DNA of 64,000 nt from JANNMJ01 sp031425525 (GTDB taxonomy: Bacteria > Bacteroidota > Bacteroidia > Cytophagales > Hymenobacteraceae), in contig JANPJM010000078.1 in the NCBI GenBank assembly GCA_031425525.1, positions 182,589 to 246,588 on the forward strand. Reading direction: 5' to 3'. A model generated the notes under the pieces. It ran no database searches. It was given only the letters and a program-made list of their open reading frames with translations, and was not told the DNA's origin. Positions 41,521 to 49,055 of this stretch are shown one piece after another (the stretch's first letter is position 1; the number at the start of each line of letters is the position of its first letter). The position numbers were made by a program, and so were the translations under genes.

Positions 41521-42378
41521 GTGAATCGCGTAGTTTTGCGGCCGACTTTCACCTACTTACCTTTTCTTTTGCAGATTCCTTTTTTGCGCCGCGTCTTCCT
41601 GCTGGGGGGCGCGGCGCTGGTGTTTGGCGCGGCCCGCGTGGCCCAGGCGCAGACGCCGGTTCGCACGTTCGTGCCGCAGTACCACGGGTGGTTCGTCATC
41701 AATTCAGAGCCGCGATTTACGAAACAGCTCGGCTTGCGGGCGGAGCTGATTTTCCGACGGGCCGAACGCGGCCGGGTGTGGCAACAGATTCAGGCCCGCG
41801 TGGCACCCGTCTGGAACCCCCGCCCTGATCTGCAATTGTCGGTGGGCTACCTCTTCAGTCGCAATTTTCGGTACGGCGATTATCCCGTGCTGCAAGCGTT
41901 CTCTGAGAACCGTTTGTATCAGCAGGTGCTTTTGCGCTCCGTTTTCGGGCGGTTCGCGCTGGCGCACCGCTACCGGTTGGAGCAGCGCTGGAGCCGACCC
42001 GCCGTGGCTAACGAGCCCGACCGTTTCGCCACTCTCTATACCAATCGCGCCCGGTATCAGGCGCGGCTCGTGCGGCCCTTGGGACCGGTAGCGGCAATGC
42101 CGCGCGGGCCGTACGCGGCCGTTTCCGGCGAAGTATTCGTGGGGTTTGGGCGCCGGGTAGGCGCCAATATCTTCGACCAAGGCCGGGCGTACGGCGGGTT
42201 CGGCTGGCAGCTAACACCGTCTACGGCCGTCGAGCTGGGCTATCTGCATCAACTGATTCAGCAGGGGAACGGGCGCATTTTCGAGGCGAACCATACGCTT
42301 CAGGTCACGCTCAACCTCAACCCCAATTGGGCGGGCGATGCGGTGGGGCGGCCGGAGACGAATGATAACTCGGATTAG
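41521..42378 (+). CDS. DUF2490 outer-membrane-type protein
   Basis: The 285-residue protein starts at GTG 41521 and has a signal sequence (FLLGGAALVFGAARVAQAQ). DUF2490 features are present: WFVINSEPRFTKQLGLRAEL, RVAPVWNPRPDLQLSVGYLF and the late FEANHTLQVTLNLN. Alternating polar and hydrophobic residues suggest a 12-strand barrel-like protein. Function is unknown for the family. A 5' fragment of the same gene lies at 39112-39235. Confidence 0.85.
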   Translation: MNRVVLRPTFTYLPFLLQIPFLRRVFLLGGAALVFGAARVAQAQTPVRTFVPQYHGWFVINSEPRFTKQLGLRAELIFRRAERGRVWQQIQARVAPVWNPRPDLQLSVGYLFSRNFRYGDYPVLQAFSENRLYQQVLLRSVFGRFALAHRYRLEQRWSRPAVANEPDRFATLYTNRARYQARLVRPLGPVAAMPRGPYAAVSGEVFVGFGRRVGANIFDQGRAYGGFGWQLTPSTAVELGYLHQLIQQGNGRIFEANHTLQVTLNLNPNWAGDAVGRPETNDNSD

Positions 42379-42396
42379 CGGCGCCGTATTTCGCCG

Positions 42397-42939
42397 CTAC
42401 TTCCAGTCGTTCACGTCGTCGATGTCCAGCTCGACCTGCCGCCACTCCACGCGGCCCGGCCCCAGCACGCGGTATTGCAGAAAGGCGGTTGCGTGGGTAT
42501 CGGGCGCGTCGAAGGCCACTAGGGCGGCGTGCTTGGAGAGAATCCGCACATCGGTCACTTTGCCGCCGAACAGCGTTGCCGCGTTCTTCTGCAAATCGGC
42601 CCGCAGAAACGCTTCGGGGTCGGCGGGGAGGCCGGCTTTCATCAGGTCGGACAGGTCTTCGCCGGTGAGGGTGCCGAGTTCGTCGGCAAAGACGGCGGCG
42701 GCGGGGGCTTCGACCTTTACCGTATCGGGGTCGAGGTCGGCGAGGGCGTCGGCGGTGGTGACTTCGTGCTGCACGGCGCGCTCCTGCCGGTAGAGCATGC
42801 GGTCGCGCTCCAGCACTTGCTGGCGGGCAAGGGTGAGGTCGGATTTCAGCCGCCCGACGCTTACGCCGAAATACAACGCCATGCCGCCCATCAGCAGGGT
42901 GAGAAAGGCGAAAACGAGGACGAGGCGGTTGGTGCGCAT
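42397..42939 (-). CDS. Membrane-anchored protein of unknown function
   Basis: The 180-residue protein has one N-terminal transmembrane helix (LVLVFAFLTLLMGGMALYFG), then a short coiled-coil stretch (LKSDLTLARQQVLERDRML) and a soluble domain that includes LYRQERAVQHEVTTADAL and VTDVRILSKHAALVAFDAPD. Orientation suggests a periplasmic or extracytoplasmic domain. No family is recognised. It converges with DUF2490 18 bp away. Confidence 0.7.
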   Translation of the reverse strand: MRTNRLVLVFAFLTLLMGGMALYFGVSVGRLKSDLTLARQQVLERDRMLYRQERAVQHEVTTADALADLDPDTVKVEAPAAAVFADELGTLTGEDLSDLMKAGLPADPEAFLRADLQKNAATLFGGKVTDVRILSKHAALVAFDAPDTHATAFLQYRVLGPGRVEWRQVELDIDDVNDWK

Positions 42940-42947
42940 AGTAAAAA

Positions 42948-43020
42948 TGTAGTGCGGACTTCAGGCCGCAGTTTGTCAGCCCAACCGGCCGGCAAACTGC
43001 GGACTGAAGTCCGCACTACA
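42948..43020. repeat. Dispersed inverted repeat, family R1, copy c
   Basis: The ends read TGTAGTGCGGACTTCAGGCC and GGACTGAAGTCCGCACTACA. The inner part differs from copies a and b and forms its own hairpin (CAGTTTG..CAAACTG). It lies between two minus-strand genes. Confidence 0.88.
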
Positions 43021-43025
43021 CGGCA

Positions 43026-44426
43026 TTAAATCGCGGTGTTGATGTCGAACTGCTCCAGGTAATCGGCCACGCGGCGCACGAACATGCCGCCCAACGCGCC
43101 GTCCACGACGCGGTGGTCGTAAGAGTGCGACAGGAACATAAACTGGCGTACGCCGATCAAATCGCCCTGCGGGGTCTCGATGACTGCTGGTTTCTTGCGG
43201 ATGGCGCCGAGGGCCATAATCGCCACTTGCGGCTGCATGATGATGGGCGTACCCATCACGTTGCCGAACGAGCCGACGTTCGAGGTGGTGTAGGTGCCGC
43301 CTTCGAGATCAGCCGGGGTGAGCTTGTTTTGGCGGGCGCGGTTCGCCAGATCGTTCACCTTCTTGGTGAGGCCGTGGAGGTTGAGCTGGTCGGCGTTGTG
43401 GATGACCGGCACGATGAGGTTGCCGCTCGGCAGGGCCACGGCCATCCCGATGTTGATGTCCTTCTTCTTGATGATATAGTCGCCGTCGATGGAGACGTTG
43501 ATCATCGGGAAATCGACGATGGCGCGCACCACCGCTTGCAGCAGCAAGGGCGTGAAGGTGAGGGCTTCGCCGTGGCGCTTCTTGTAGGCGTCTTTGTTGG
43601 CTTCGCGCCACTTCACGAGGTCGGTGACGTCGGCCTCGACGAACGAGGTGACGTGCGGCGAGATGCGCTTCGAATCGACCATCCGCTGCGCGATCATCTT
43701 GCGCATGCGATCCATCTCGATCAGCTCCTGACCGCCCGAAATGCTCGGCGCGGCTTTGGTGGGAACGGCGGCGGGCTTGGCGGCGCCGTTGGCGCTGGGC
43801 GCGGCGGCTGGGGCGGCGGGTGCAGCCGCCGGTTGCGGCGCGGCGACAGGTTGCGGCGCGGCTACCGGCGCGTTGGCGCGCTGCTGCACGTACGCGAGGA
43901 TGTCTTTCTTGGTCACGCGGCCTTCCTGACCGGTGCCGCCGATGGCTTCCAACTCGGCCATGCCGATGCCTTCCTGGCGGGCAATGTTGAGGACGAGCGG
44001 CGAGTAGAACCGTGCCTCGCCGGTGCCGCCCGAAGCGGCGCCACCCGTGGGCAGGTGCGGCACGGCGGCGGCCATTTGCACTTCTTCGGCCGTGACGGCG
44101 GCCTCTACTACGGCGTTGGCCGAACCGAGTGCCTCGGCGCCGGAGCCGTTGGCGGAGGGCGCCGCGCCGCCGGTAGCCGCTTCTTGCCCGGTGCTGATGA
44201 TGGCGATAGCTGCCCCGACGGCCACTACATCGCCTTCCTGCGCCAGAATTTCGGTGAGCGTGCCGGCGTAGATGGAAGGCACTTCGGTATCGACTTTATC
44301 GGTCGCTACTTCCAACACCGACTCGTCGGCCTCAATCCGGTCGCCGACCTTTTTGAGCCATTTGAGCACGGTACCTTCCATAATGCTCTCGCCCATTTTG
44401 GGCATCACCATCTCGACACGGGCCAT
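43026..44426 (-). CDS. 2-oxo acid dehydrogenase E2 (dihydrolipoamide acyltransferase)
   Basis: The 466-residue enzyme transfers acyl groups from lipoate to CoA in a 2-oxo acid dehydrogenase complex. The lipoyl domain has ATDKVDTEV with lipoyl-Lys44. An Ala/Pro linker leads to the peripheral-subunit-binding domain (SPLVLNIARQEGIGMAEL) and then, after a second linker, the catalytic domain with the active-site His in SHSYDHRVVDGALGG. The domain order indicates a branched-chain or 2-oxoglutarate-type enzyme; no E1 or E3 is adjacent to settle it. The ATG at 44426 gives MARVEMVMPKMGES. A TACCTTTG box lies 40 bp upstream. Confidence 0.94.
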   Translation of the reverse strand: MARVEMVMPKMGESIMEGTVLKWLKKVGDRIEADESVLEVATDKVDTEVPSIYAGTLTEILAQEGDVVAVGAAIAIISTGQEAATGGAAPSANGSGAEALGSANAVVEAAVTAEEVQMAAAVPHLPTGGAASGGTGEARFYSPLVLNIARQEGIGMAELEAIGGTGQEGRVTKKDILAYVQQRANAPVAAPQPVAAPQPAAAPAAPAAAPSANGAAKPAAVPTKAAPSISGGQELIEMDRMRKMIAQRMVDSKRISPHVTSFVEADVTDLVKWREANKDAYKKRHGEALTFTPLLLQAVVRAIVDFPMINVSIDGDYIIKKKDINIGMAVALPSGNLIVPVIHNADQLNLHGLTKKVNDLANRARQNKLTPADLEGGTYTTSNVGSFGNVMGTPIIMQPQVAIMALGAIRKKPAVIETPQGDLIGVRQFMFLSHSYDHRVVDGALGGMFVRRVADYLEQFDINTAI

Positions 44427-44465
44427 ACTGTTCTGCTGAGGATTTGATTGGGATGATTGGGTGAA

Positions 44466-44473
44466 CAAAGGTA
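44466..44473 (-). promoter_or_regulatory. Bacteroidota -7 type box for the E2 gene
   Basis: It reads TACCTTTG on the minus strand, 40 bp before the ATG. Confidence 0.5.
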
Positions 44474-44523
44474 GCCCGAAACGGCGGGGGTCGTATGTTT
44501 GAGGCACCTACGCCCGTTGCCCG

Positions 44524-44763
44524 ATGCCGACTGTTCTGGTGCTGGCCGGCTTCCGTTTTTTCTTCTTTAGCAATGAAGGAAACGAACCGCCGCATATTCA
44601 CATTGAAAAGGCGGATGCCGTTGCCAAATTCTGGCTTGGGCCGGTGCGGCTGGCATCTTCAGCGGGCTTCAGCGCGCGTGATTTAAATAAGCTCGCGGCG
44701 TTGGTAGCCGAGTACGAACCGCTTTTTCTGACCAAGTGGAATGCCTATTTCAACCGTAACTAG
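44524..44763 (+). CDS. DUF4160 protein
   Basis: The 79-residue protein matches DUF4160: MPTVLVLAGFRFFFFSNEGN, then EPPHIHIEKADAVAKFWL with the conserved PHIH. It overlaps the DUF2442 gene by 23 nt. DUF4160-DUF2442 pairs are common and are suspected toxin-antitoxin-like modules, but this is not proven. Length is normal. Confidence 0.85.
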   Translation: MPTVLVLAGFRFFFFSNEGNEPPHIHIEKADAVAKFWLGPVRLASSAGFSARDLNKLAALVAEYEPLFLTKWNAYFNRN

Positions 44764-44980
44764 GGACAGCCGCGCGACCGCCGCGTGGTTCGCCGACGAA
44801 AAACTGTGTTTGCGCCTGGCCGATGGCCGCGAAGTAGCCGTGCCGCTGGCGTGGTTCCCGAGTCTGCTGGCCGCCACTCCAGCGCAGCGCGCTAACTGGC
44901 GCTTTGTCGGCCCAGGCGTGGGGCTCCATTGGGAGGAGCTGGATGAGGATTTATCGGTCGCGGGGCTGCTGGCGGTGTAG
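44741..44980 (+). CDS. DUF2442 protein
   Basis: The 79-residue protein shows the DUF2442 features: LCLRLADGREVAVPLAWFPSL, then WRFVGPGVGLHWEELDEDLSV. DUF2442 proteins are usually the smaller partner of DUF4160 and can contain a DNA-binding-like fold. The ATG at 44741 overlaps the end of the DUF4160 gene by 23 nt, so the two are translationally linked. Confidence 0.85.
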   Translation: MPISTVTRDSRATAAWFADEKLCLRLADGREVAVPLAWFPSLLAATPAQRANWRFVGPGVGLHWEELDEDLSVAGLLAV

Positions 44981-45013
44981 GCGACATTACCTACAGTTAA
45001 ACTTGATGACCTA

Positions 45014-45214
45014 ATGAGCGCGCCTAAAATGATTGAGATCAGCTTGGCTACTGCGAAAGAATTGGTGCGAATGCTTGATAAAATGCAGACCGCCGTTTGC
45101 AGTGGTTGTGAGGGTGAAGACCATGCCGGAGATTGTCCGGCAAGAGGAACAGTTCAATTGAGAAATGTACTGACGCAAAGAATCAACAATCCGAATCGAT
45201 ATTCCAAGTTCTAA
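45014..45214 (+). CDS. Small Cys-containing protein of unknown function
   Basis: The 66-residue product has an amphipathic N-terminal helix (ISLATAKELVRMLDKMQ) followed by CSGCEGEDHAGDC, a possible metal site, and a basic tail. It begins 33 bp after the DUF2442 gene and ends before a terminator hairpin. No family is recognised; its reality is supported by its position in a plus-strand run and absence of overlap. Confidence 0.5.
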   Translation: MSAPKMIEISLATAKELVRMLDKMQTAVCSGCEGEDHAGDCPARGTVQLRNVLTQRINNPNRYSKF

Positions 45215-45220
45215 ACAAAA

Positions 45221-45252
45221 AAGCGCCGAGCCCCTCACAAGGCCCGGCGCTT
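45221..45252 (-). terminator. Hairpin terminator between convergent genes
   Basis: AAGCGCCG (45221-45228) pairs with CGGCGCTT (45245-45252). On the minus strand a T run follows, so it chiefly serves the gene at 45367. Confidence 0.65.
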
Positions 45253-45270
45253 CCGTTTCAAACTGAAATT

Positions 45271-45356
45271 GTCATTGCGAGGAGGCTTTGCGACGAAGCA
45301 ATCCTCGTTTGCTCGGCGGTTGTAGTGCGGACTTCAGTCCGCACTACAATGACAAA
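45271..45356. repeat. Dispersed repeat, family R2, copy a, containing an R1 copy
   Basis: It starts GTCATTGCGAGGAGGCTTTG and continues CGACGAAGCAATCCTCGTTT. The far end reads CAATGAC, the inverted start. Other copies lie at 53261-53400 and 61383-61533. A short R1 element (45321-45348) sits within it, between the left body and the right end. Confidence 0.85.
45321..45348. repeat. Dispersed inverted repeat, family R1, copy d, minimal form
   Basis: This 28-bp copy has the two R1 ends fused without the usual inner spacer: TGTAGTGCGGACTTCAGTCC followed by GCACTACA. It forms a near-perfect palindrome. Confidence 0.85.
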
Positions 45357-45366
45357 TGTGAGGGAA

Positions 45367-46038
45367 TTACAACCTCGGCCGCTTGGCCTCGCTACCACCG
45401 CGCTTGCCCACGAACCGCGCCTGGCGGTAATCGCGGTAGAGGCTGGGGTTGAGGATTTTGAAGACGAGCATCACCTTATCCAACTCGTACACCTGGCGCA
45501 TGGTGGCGCGCAGGAGCGTTTCGGCGGTCTGGTTGTCGCTGGTGCGGGTGTCGATCAAATCCTGGGTCTGACCGATGAACGGGGCGAGGGCTTGCTGGTA
45601 CCCGCGCAACTTTGTGAGGACGGGCGCCAGGCCGTAGTGCGCCAGAATATCGGCCGATTGGCCTTCGCCAAGGGTCAGGAGCTGGTCGGCGAGTTCGTGG
45701 AGCTGCTCGGGGGTGAGGCGCTGCAACTGCTTGACGCGCAGGGTCGATTTGGCGAGCAGATCCACATCGGCCGCCTTGGTCGCCACCGACGAGAGCGGCC
45801 CCAGCAGGGCCGGCAGGGCGGTGCGCAGCTGCTTTTCGGCCTCGGTCGCTACCTGCGTCACGTTCTTGGTTTGCACCACGGGGTTGGCGAGGGCTTTGGT
45901 GGTTTTGGCGTGGGCGGTTACCACGTCGGCGGCTTCGATCTGGGCGGCAGGAACGACGGCCACCTCGGTGGCCCGGTCGGTGACGAAGCGGCTCACGGTG
46001 CCGCACATCGCTTGTTGCTTGAGCTGGAAATCGTTCAT
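45367..46038 (-). CDS. Helical protein of unknown function, preceded by tandem array C
   Basis: The 223-residue protein is predicted to be mostly helical with no signal peptide or catalytic motif. Its C-terminus (LDKVMLVFKILNPSLYRDYR and ARFV) matches a pattern I associate with a widespread Bacteroidota family of about 220 residues. The 25310 gene product is similar at the same place. I chose the ATG at 46038 (MNDFQLKQQAM); upstream the frame stays open through array C to 46422, which follows from unit lengths divisible by three. Array C begins 97 bp upstream. Function is unknown. Confidence 0.75.
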   Translation of the reverse strand: MNDFQLKQQAMCGTVSRFVTDRATEVAVVPAAQIEAADVVTAHAKTTKALANPVVQTKNVTQVATEAEKQLRTALPALLGPLSSVATKAADVDLLAKSTLRVKQLQRLTPEQLHELADQLLTLGEGQSADILAHYGLAPVLTKLRGYQQALAPFIGQTQDLIDTRTSDNQTAETLLRATMRQVYELDKVMLVFKILNPSLYRDYRQARFVGKRGGSEAKRPRL

Positions 46039-46134
46039 AAAAGGGGAGGAGTCGTTACGGGTTGTCGGCGTGGTGCCGGTAGCCGCAGCAAAGTACAACC
46101 TAATCCTTAGCTGAATAACGTGGGCGCGGCGCGC

Positions 46135-46323
46135 GGTTACGCGGTCGAGGCCGCTGGTTACGTGGTCGAAGCCGATGGTTACGTGGTTGAGACTGATGGT
46201 TACGCGGTCGAGGCCGGTAGTTACGCGGTCGAGGCCGATGGTTACGCGGTCGAGGCCGATGATTACTGGGTCGAGGCCGGTGGTTACGGGGTCGAGGCCG
46301 ATGGTTACGGGGTTGCGGGCAGT
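46135..46323. repeat. Tandem array C: nine 21-bp units
   Basis: Units start at 46135 and every 21 bp to 46303. A typical unit is GGTTACGCGGTCGAGGCCGA plus T. Differences collect at unit positions 7-8 and 20, not at one codon position, so it does not look like a conserved protein-coding repeat. It lies between the helical-protein gene and the GH13 gene, which are divergent. Confidence 0.92.
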
Positions 46324-46427
46324 GTAGGGGGAGGCGGGCCGTTTTGCCGTGCGGTTTCCCCGGAAACCTTCTCCAGCCTGAGTACCTTCACCGCCTGAAC
46401 ATTTTTCGGCCACACTCACCATATTGT

Positions 46428-48998
46428 ATGCGTCACGCTTACTTGCACTTCCTACTGCTTGGTTTTTTGTTGATGAGCGTCGCCGCTACGGCTGGGCCGG
46501 TCACGTTTCGGGTCGATCTGCACGGGCAGCCCGTGGCGGCGGCGGGTGTGCATGTGGCGGGTAGTTTTCAGGCGGCGGCGGGTTTCCCCGGCAACTGGAA
46601 CCCCGCCACTACGGCGCTCACCGATGTCGATGGCGATAGTATTTACGAGGTTACGCTGAACGTGCCGGCCGGTACCTACGCCTACAAATACATCAATGGC
46701 GCCACCTGGGCCGGGGCCGAACTGGTGCCCCTCGACTGCGGCAACGACGATGGCGCCGGCAACATCAACCGCGCGTTGGCCGTGGGCAGTACGGTGGTGC
46801 GGCTGCCGGTGACGCCGTTTGGCGCGTGCGGTACTACGGTGCGTTTCGCGGTGAGTATGGTGGGGCAGACGGTGACCCCGGTGGGCGTGTACGTAGTGGG
46901 TAATTTTCAGGCGCTCGCCGGGTACGACGCCGATTGGGACCCCACCGCTACGCCCCTCACCGACCCCGACGGCGATGGCACGTACGAGGCGCTCATCAGC
47001 CTGCCGGCGGCCGGGGTGTTTCTGTATAAGTACGTCAACGGCACGACGTGGGCCGGCGCCGAGATCGTGCCCGTCAGTTGTGGCATCATCGATTTCGCGA
47101 ACAATGTCAACAGAAGCTTCGATGCTACCGCCGCCACTACCACCCTGCCGACAGTGTGTTTCGGCGCGTGCGGGACGTGCGGCGGGCCGCCTACCACGTA
47201 CGCTACGCACTGGTGGAACGAGGCGGTATTCTACGAGATTTTCGTGCGCTCTTTTTACGATGCGAGCGGCGACGGCCGGGGCGATTTTGCCGGCCTCATC
47301 GCCAAGCTCGACTACCTCAACGACGGCGACCCCGCCACCACCACCGACCTCGGCGTGACCGGCATCTGGCTGATGCCGATGATGCAATCGCCGACCTACC
47401 ACGGCTACGACGTGACCAACTACAAGGCCACCGAGCCCGATTACGGCACGATGGTGCAGTTTGAAGCCTTTCTGGCGGCGGCCCACGCGCGCGGTATCAA
47501 AGTGATTATCGACTTGGTACTCAATCACTCGTCGAGCCAGCATCCGTGGTTTACGGCGGCGGCGGCCTCGCCCACGGCCCCCACGCGCGACTGGTACCGG
47601 TGGTCTCCGACGCGCCCCGCCTACCAAGGGCCGTGGGGCCAAACCGTGTGGCACCCGCGCGGCAATAGCTACTACTACGGCATCTTCTGGGATGGCATGC
47701 CCGACCTCAACTGGAGCAACCCCGCCCTGAAAACGGCGATGTGGGACGTGTCGCGCTTCTGGTTGAACAAGGGCGTCGATGGCTACCGTCTCGACGCCAT
47801 CAAGTACCTCGACGAAGACGGCACCGTCCTCGAAGACACCCCCGAAACCTTCGCACTCCTCGAAGAGCTGCACGATTCGGTGCGCGCCATAAACCCCGCC
47901 GCCGTGACGGTAGGGGAGGCCTGGACCAACACCACCGCCGTGGTGCCGTACGTGCAAAACGACCGCCTCGATATCTGTTTCGAGTTCGATTTGGCCCTCA
48001 GCCTCCACAACGCCGTGAACACCGGCAACCCCGCCGGGCTGCGCGCGCACCTTAATCTGGTGAATACGGCGTACCCGACGCTCCAATACGCCACCTTCCT
48101 GACGAACCACGACCAAAACCGCATCTTCGACCAACTCGGTGGTTCGATGGCGAAGATGAAACAAGCCGCCGCGCTTTACCTCACGATGCCCGGCGTGCCG
48201 TTCATCTACTACGGCGAGGAAGTGGCGATGAGCGGCACCGGCCCCGACGAAGACAAGCGCCTGCCGATGCAATGGTCGGCCGGGCCGCGTGCGGGCTTCA
48301 CCACGGGCAACCCCTGGCGCGCGCCCAACGCCAACTACCCGCAGTACAACGTGGCGACGATGGCCGCCGACCCCGCCTCGCTCCTCAACCACTACAAGAA
48401 ACTGATCGGGCTGCGGAACACCTCCGAGGTGCTGCGGAAGGGCTACTATTTGCCCGTCACGAGCCAATCGGCGCCGATTCTCGCCTTCGCGCGGGTGTGG
48501 CAGCAGGAGGCCGTGGTGGTGGTGGCCAACGTGAGCGGCGCCCCGGCGGGCGCGGTGGGGTTGGCGCTGCCGATGTCGTCGTTGGCGGGCGGCACTTACA
48601 CCGTCACCGACCTCTATTCGGGTCAGGCGATGGGCACGGTGCAGCTCGATGCCGCCGGTGGGTTCGCCGCCTGGACGCCCACGCTTACCCCCCTGGCCGC
48701 CAACCAAACGTGGGTGCTGCGCCTCACGCCGCAAACCAGCGCCGTGGCCGATGCCGTGCCTGCGCCCGCCCTCAGCCTCTTCCCGAACCCCGCCACCACC
48801 ACGGTGCGGTTGGAACTGACGGGCTTCGGCCCGGCCGCCACCCGGCTGCTCGGCATCTACGACCTGAGCGGGCGGTTGCTGCGCTCAGTGGTAGTGCCCG
48901 GCGAAGGAGTGAGCCTCGATGTCAGCGATTTGCCGACCGATACGTACTTCTTGCGGGTGGCTGGCGGGGCGGTGCAGCGGTTGGTGGTGGTGCGGTAA
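46428..48998 (+). CDS. Secreted GH13 alpha-amylase-family enzyme with T9SS sorting domain
   Basis: The 856-residue protein has a signal peptide, two tandem N-terminal carbohydrate-binding-like domains (both with AGTYAYKYINGATWAGAE-like stretches, about residues 22-140 and 145-255) and a GH13 TIM barrel. The catalytic residues are the nucleophile Asp456 (DGYRLDAIKYL), the acid/base Glu497 (TVGEAW) and Asp562 (TNHDQNR). A C-terminal beta domain and a T9SS type A domain (LSLFPNPATTTVRLEL, then SDLPTDTYFLRV) follow. It should digest alpha-glucans outside the cell. The ATG at 46428 gives a proper signal peptide. No other starch genes are adjacent. Confidence 0.93.
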   Translation: MRHAYLHFLLLGFLLMSVAATAGPVTFRVDLHGQPVAAAGVHVAGSFQAAAGFPGNWNPATTALTDVDGDSIYEVTLNVPAGTYAYKYINGATWAGAELVPLDCGNDDGAGNINRALAVGSTVVRLPVTPFGACGTTVRFAVSMVGQTVTPVGVYVVGNFQALAGYDADWDPTATPLTDPDGDGTYEALISLPAAGVFLYKYVNGTTWAGAEIVPVSCGIIDFANNVNRSFDATAATTTLPTVCFGACGTCGGPPTTYATHWWNEAVFYEIFVRSFYDASGDGRGDFAGLIAKLDYLNDGDPATTTDLGVTGIWLMPMMQSPTYHGYDVTNYKATEPDYGTMVQFEAFLAAAHARGIKVIIDLVLNHSSSQHPWFTAAAASPTAPTRDWYRWSPTRPAYQGPWGQTVWHPRGNSYYYGIFWDGMPDLNWSNPALKTAMWDVSRFWLNKGVDGYRLDAIKYLDEDGTVLEDTPETFALLEELHDSVRAINPAAVTVGEAWTNTTAVVPYVQNDRLDICFEFDLALSLHNAVNTGNPAGLRAHLNLVNTAYPTLQYATFLTNHDQNRIFDQLGGSMAKMKQAAALYLTMPGVPFIYYGEEVAMSGTGPDEDKRLPMQWSAGPRAGFTTGNPWRAPNANYPQYNVATMAADPASLLNHYKKLIGLRNTSEVLRKGYYLPVTSQSAPILAFARVWQQEAVVVVANVSGAPAGAVGLALPMSSLAGGTYTVTDLYSGQAMGTVQLDAAGGFAAWTPTLTPLAANQTWVLRLTPQTSAVADAVPAPALSLFPNPATTTVRLELTGFGPAATRLLGIYDLSGRLLRSVVVPGEGVSLDVSDLPTDTYFLRVAGGAVQRLVVVR

Positions 48999-49055
48999 GG
49001 GTGGAGGTGGTTTAGTGTTTTATCATAAATCAGCGGTCGGTTGCGTTAGGCTCCT

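Noticed and set aside
46120..46398. Plus-strand GYAVEAD-type repeat protein over array C
   Set aside because: Every frame stays open across units divisible by three; unit differences show no codon-position bias and there is no supporting domain.
46452..48734. 760-residue minus-strand frame opposite the GH13 gene
   Set aside because: The GH13 gene has all catalytic residues and signal and sorting domains; the antisense frame is rich in His/Arg/Gly and has no family match.
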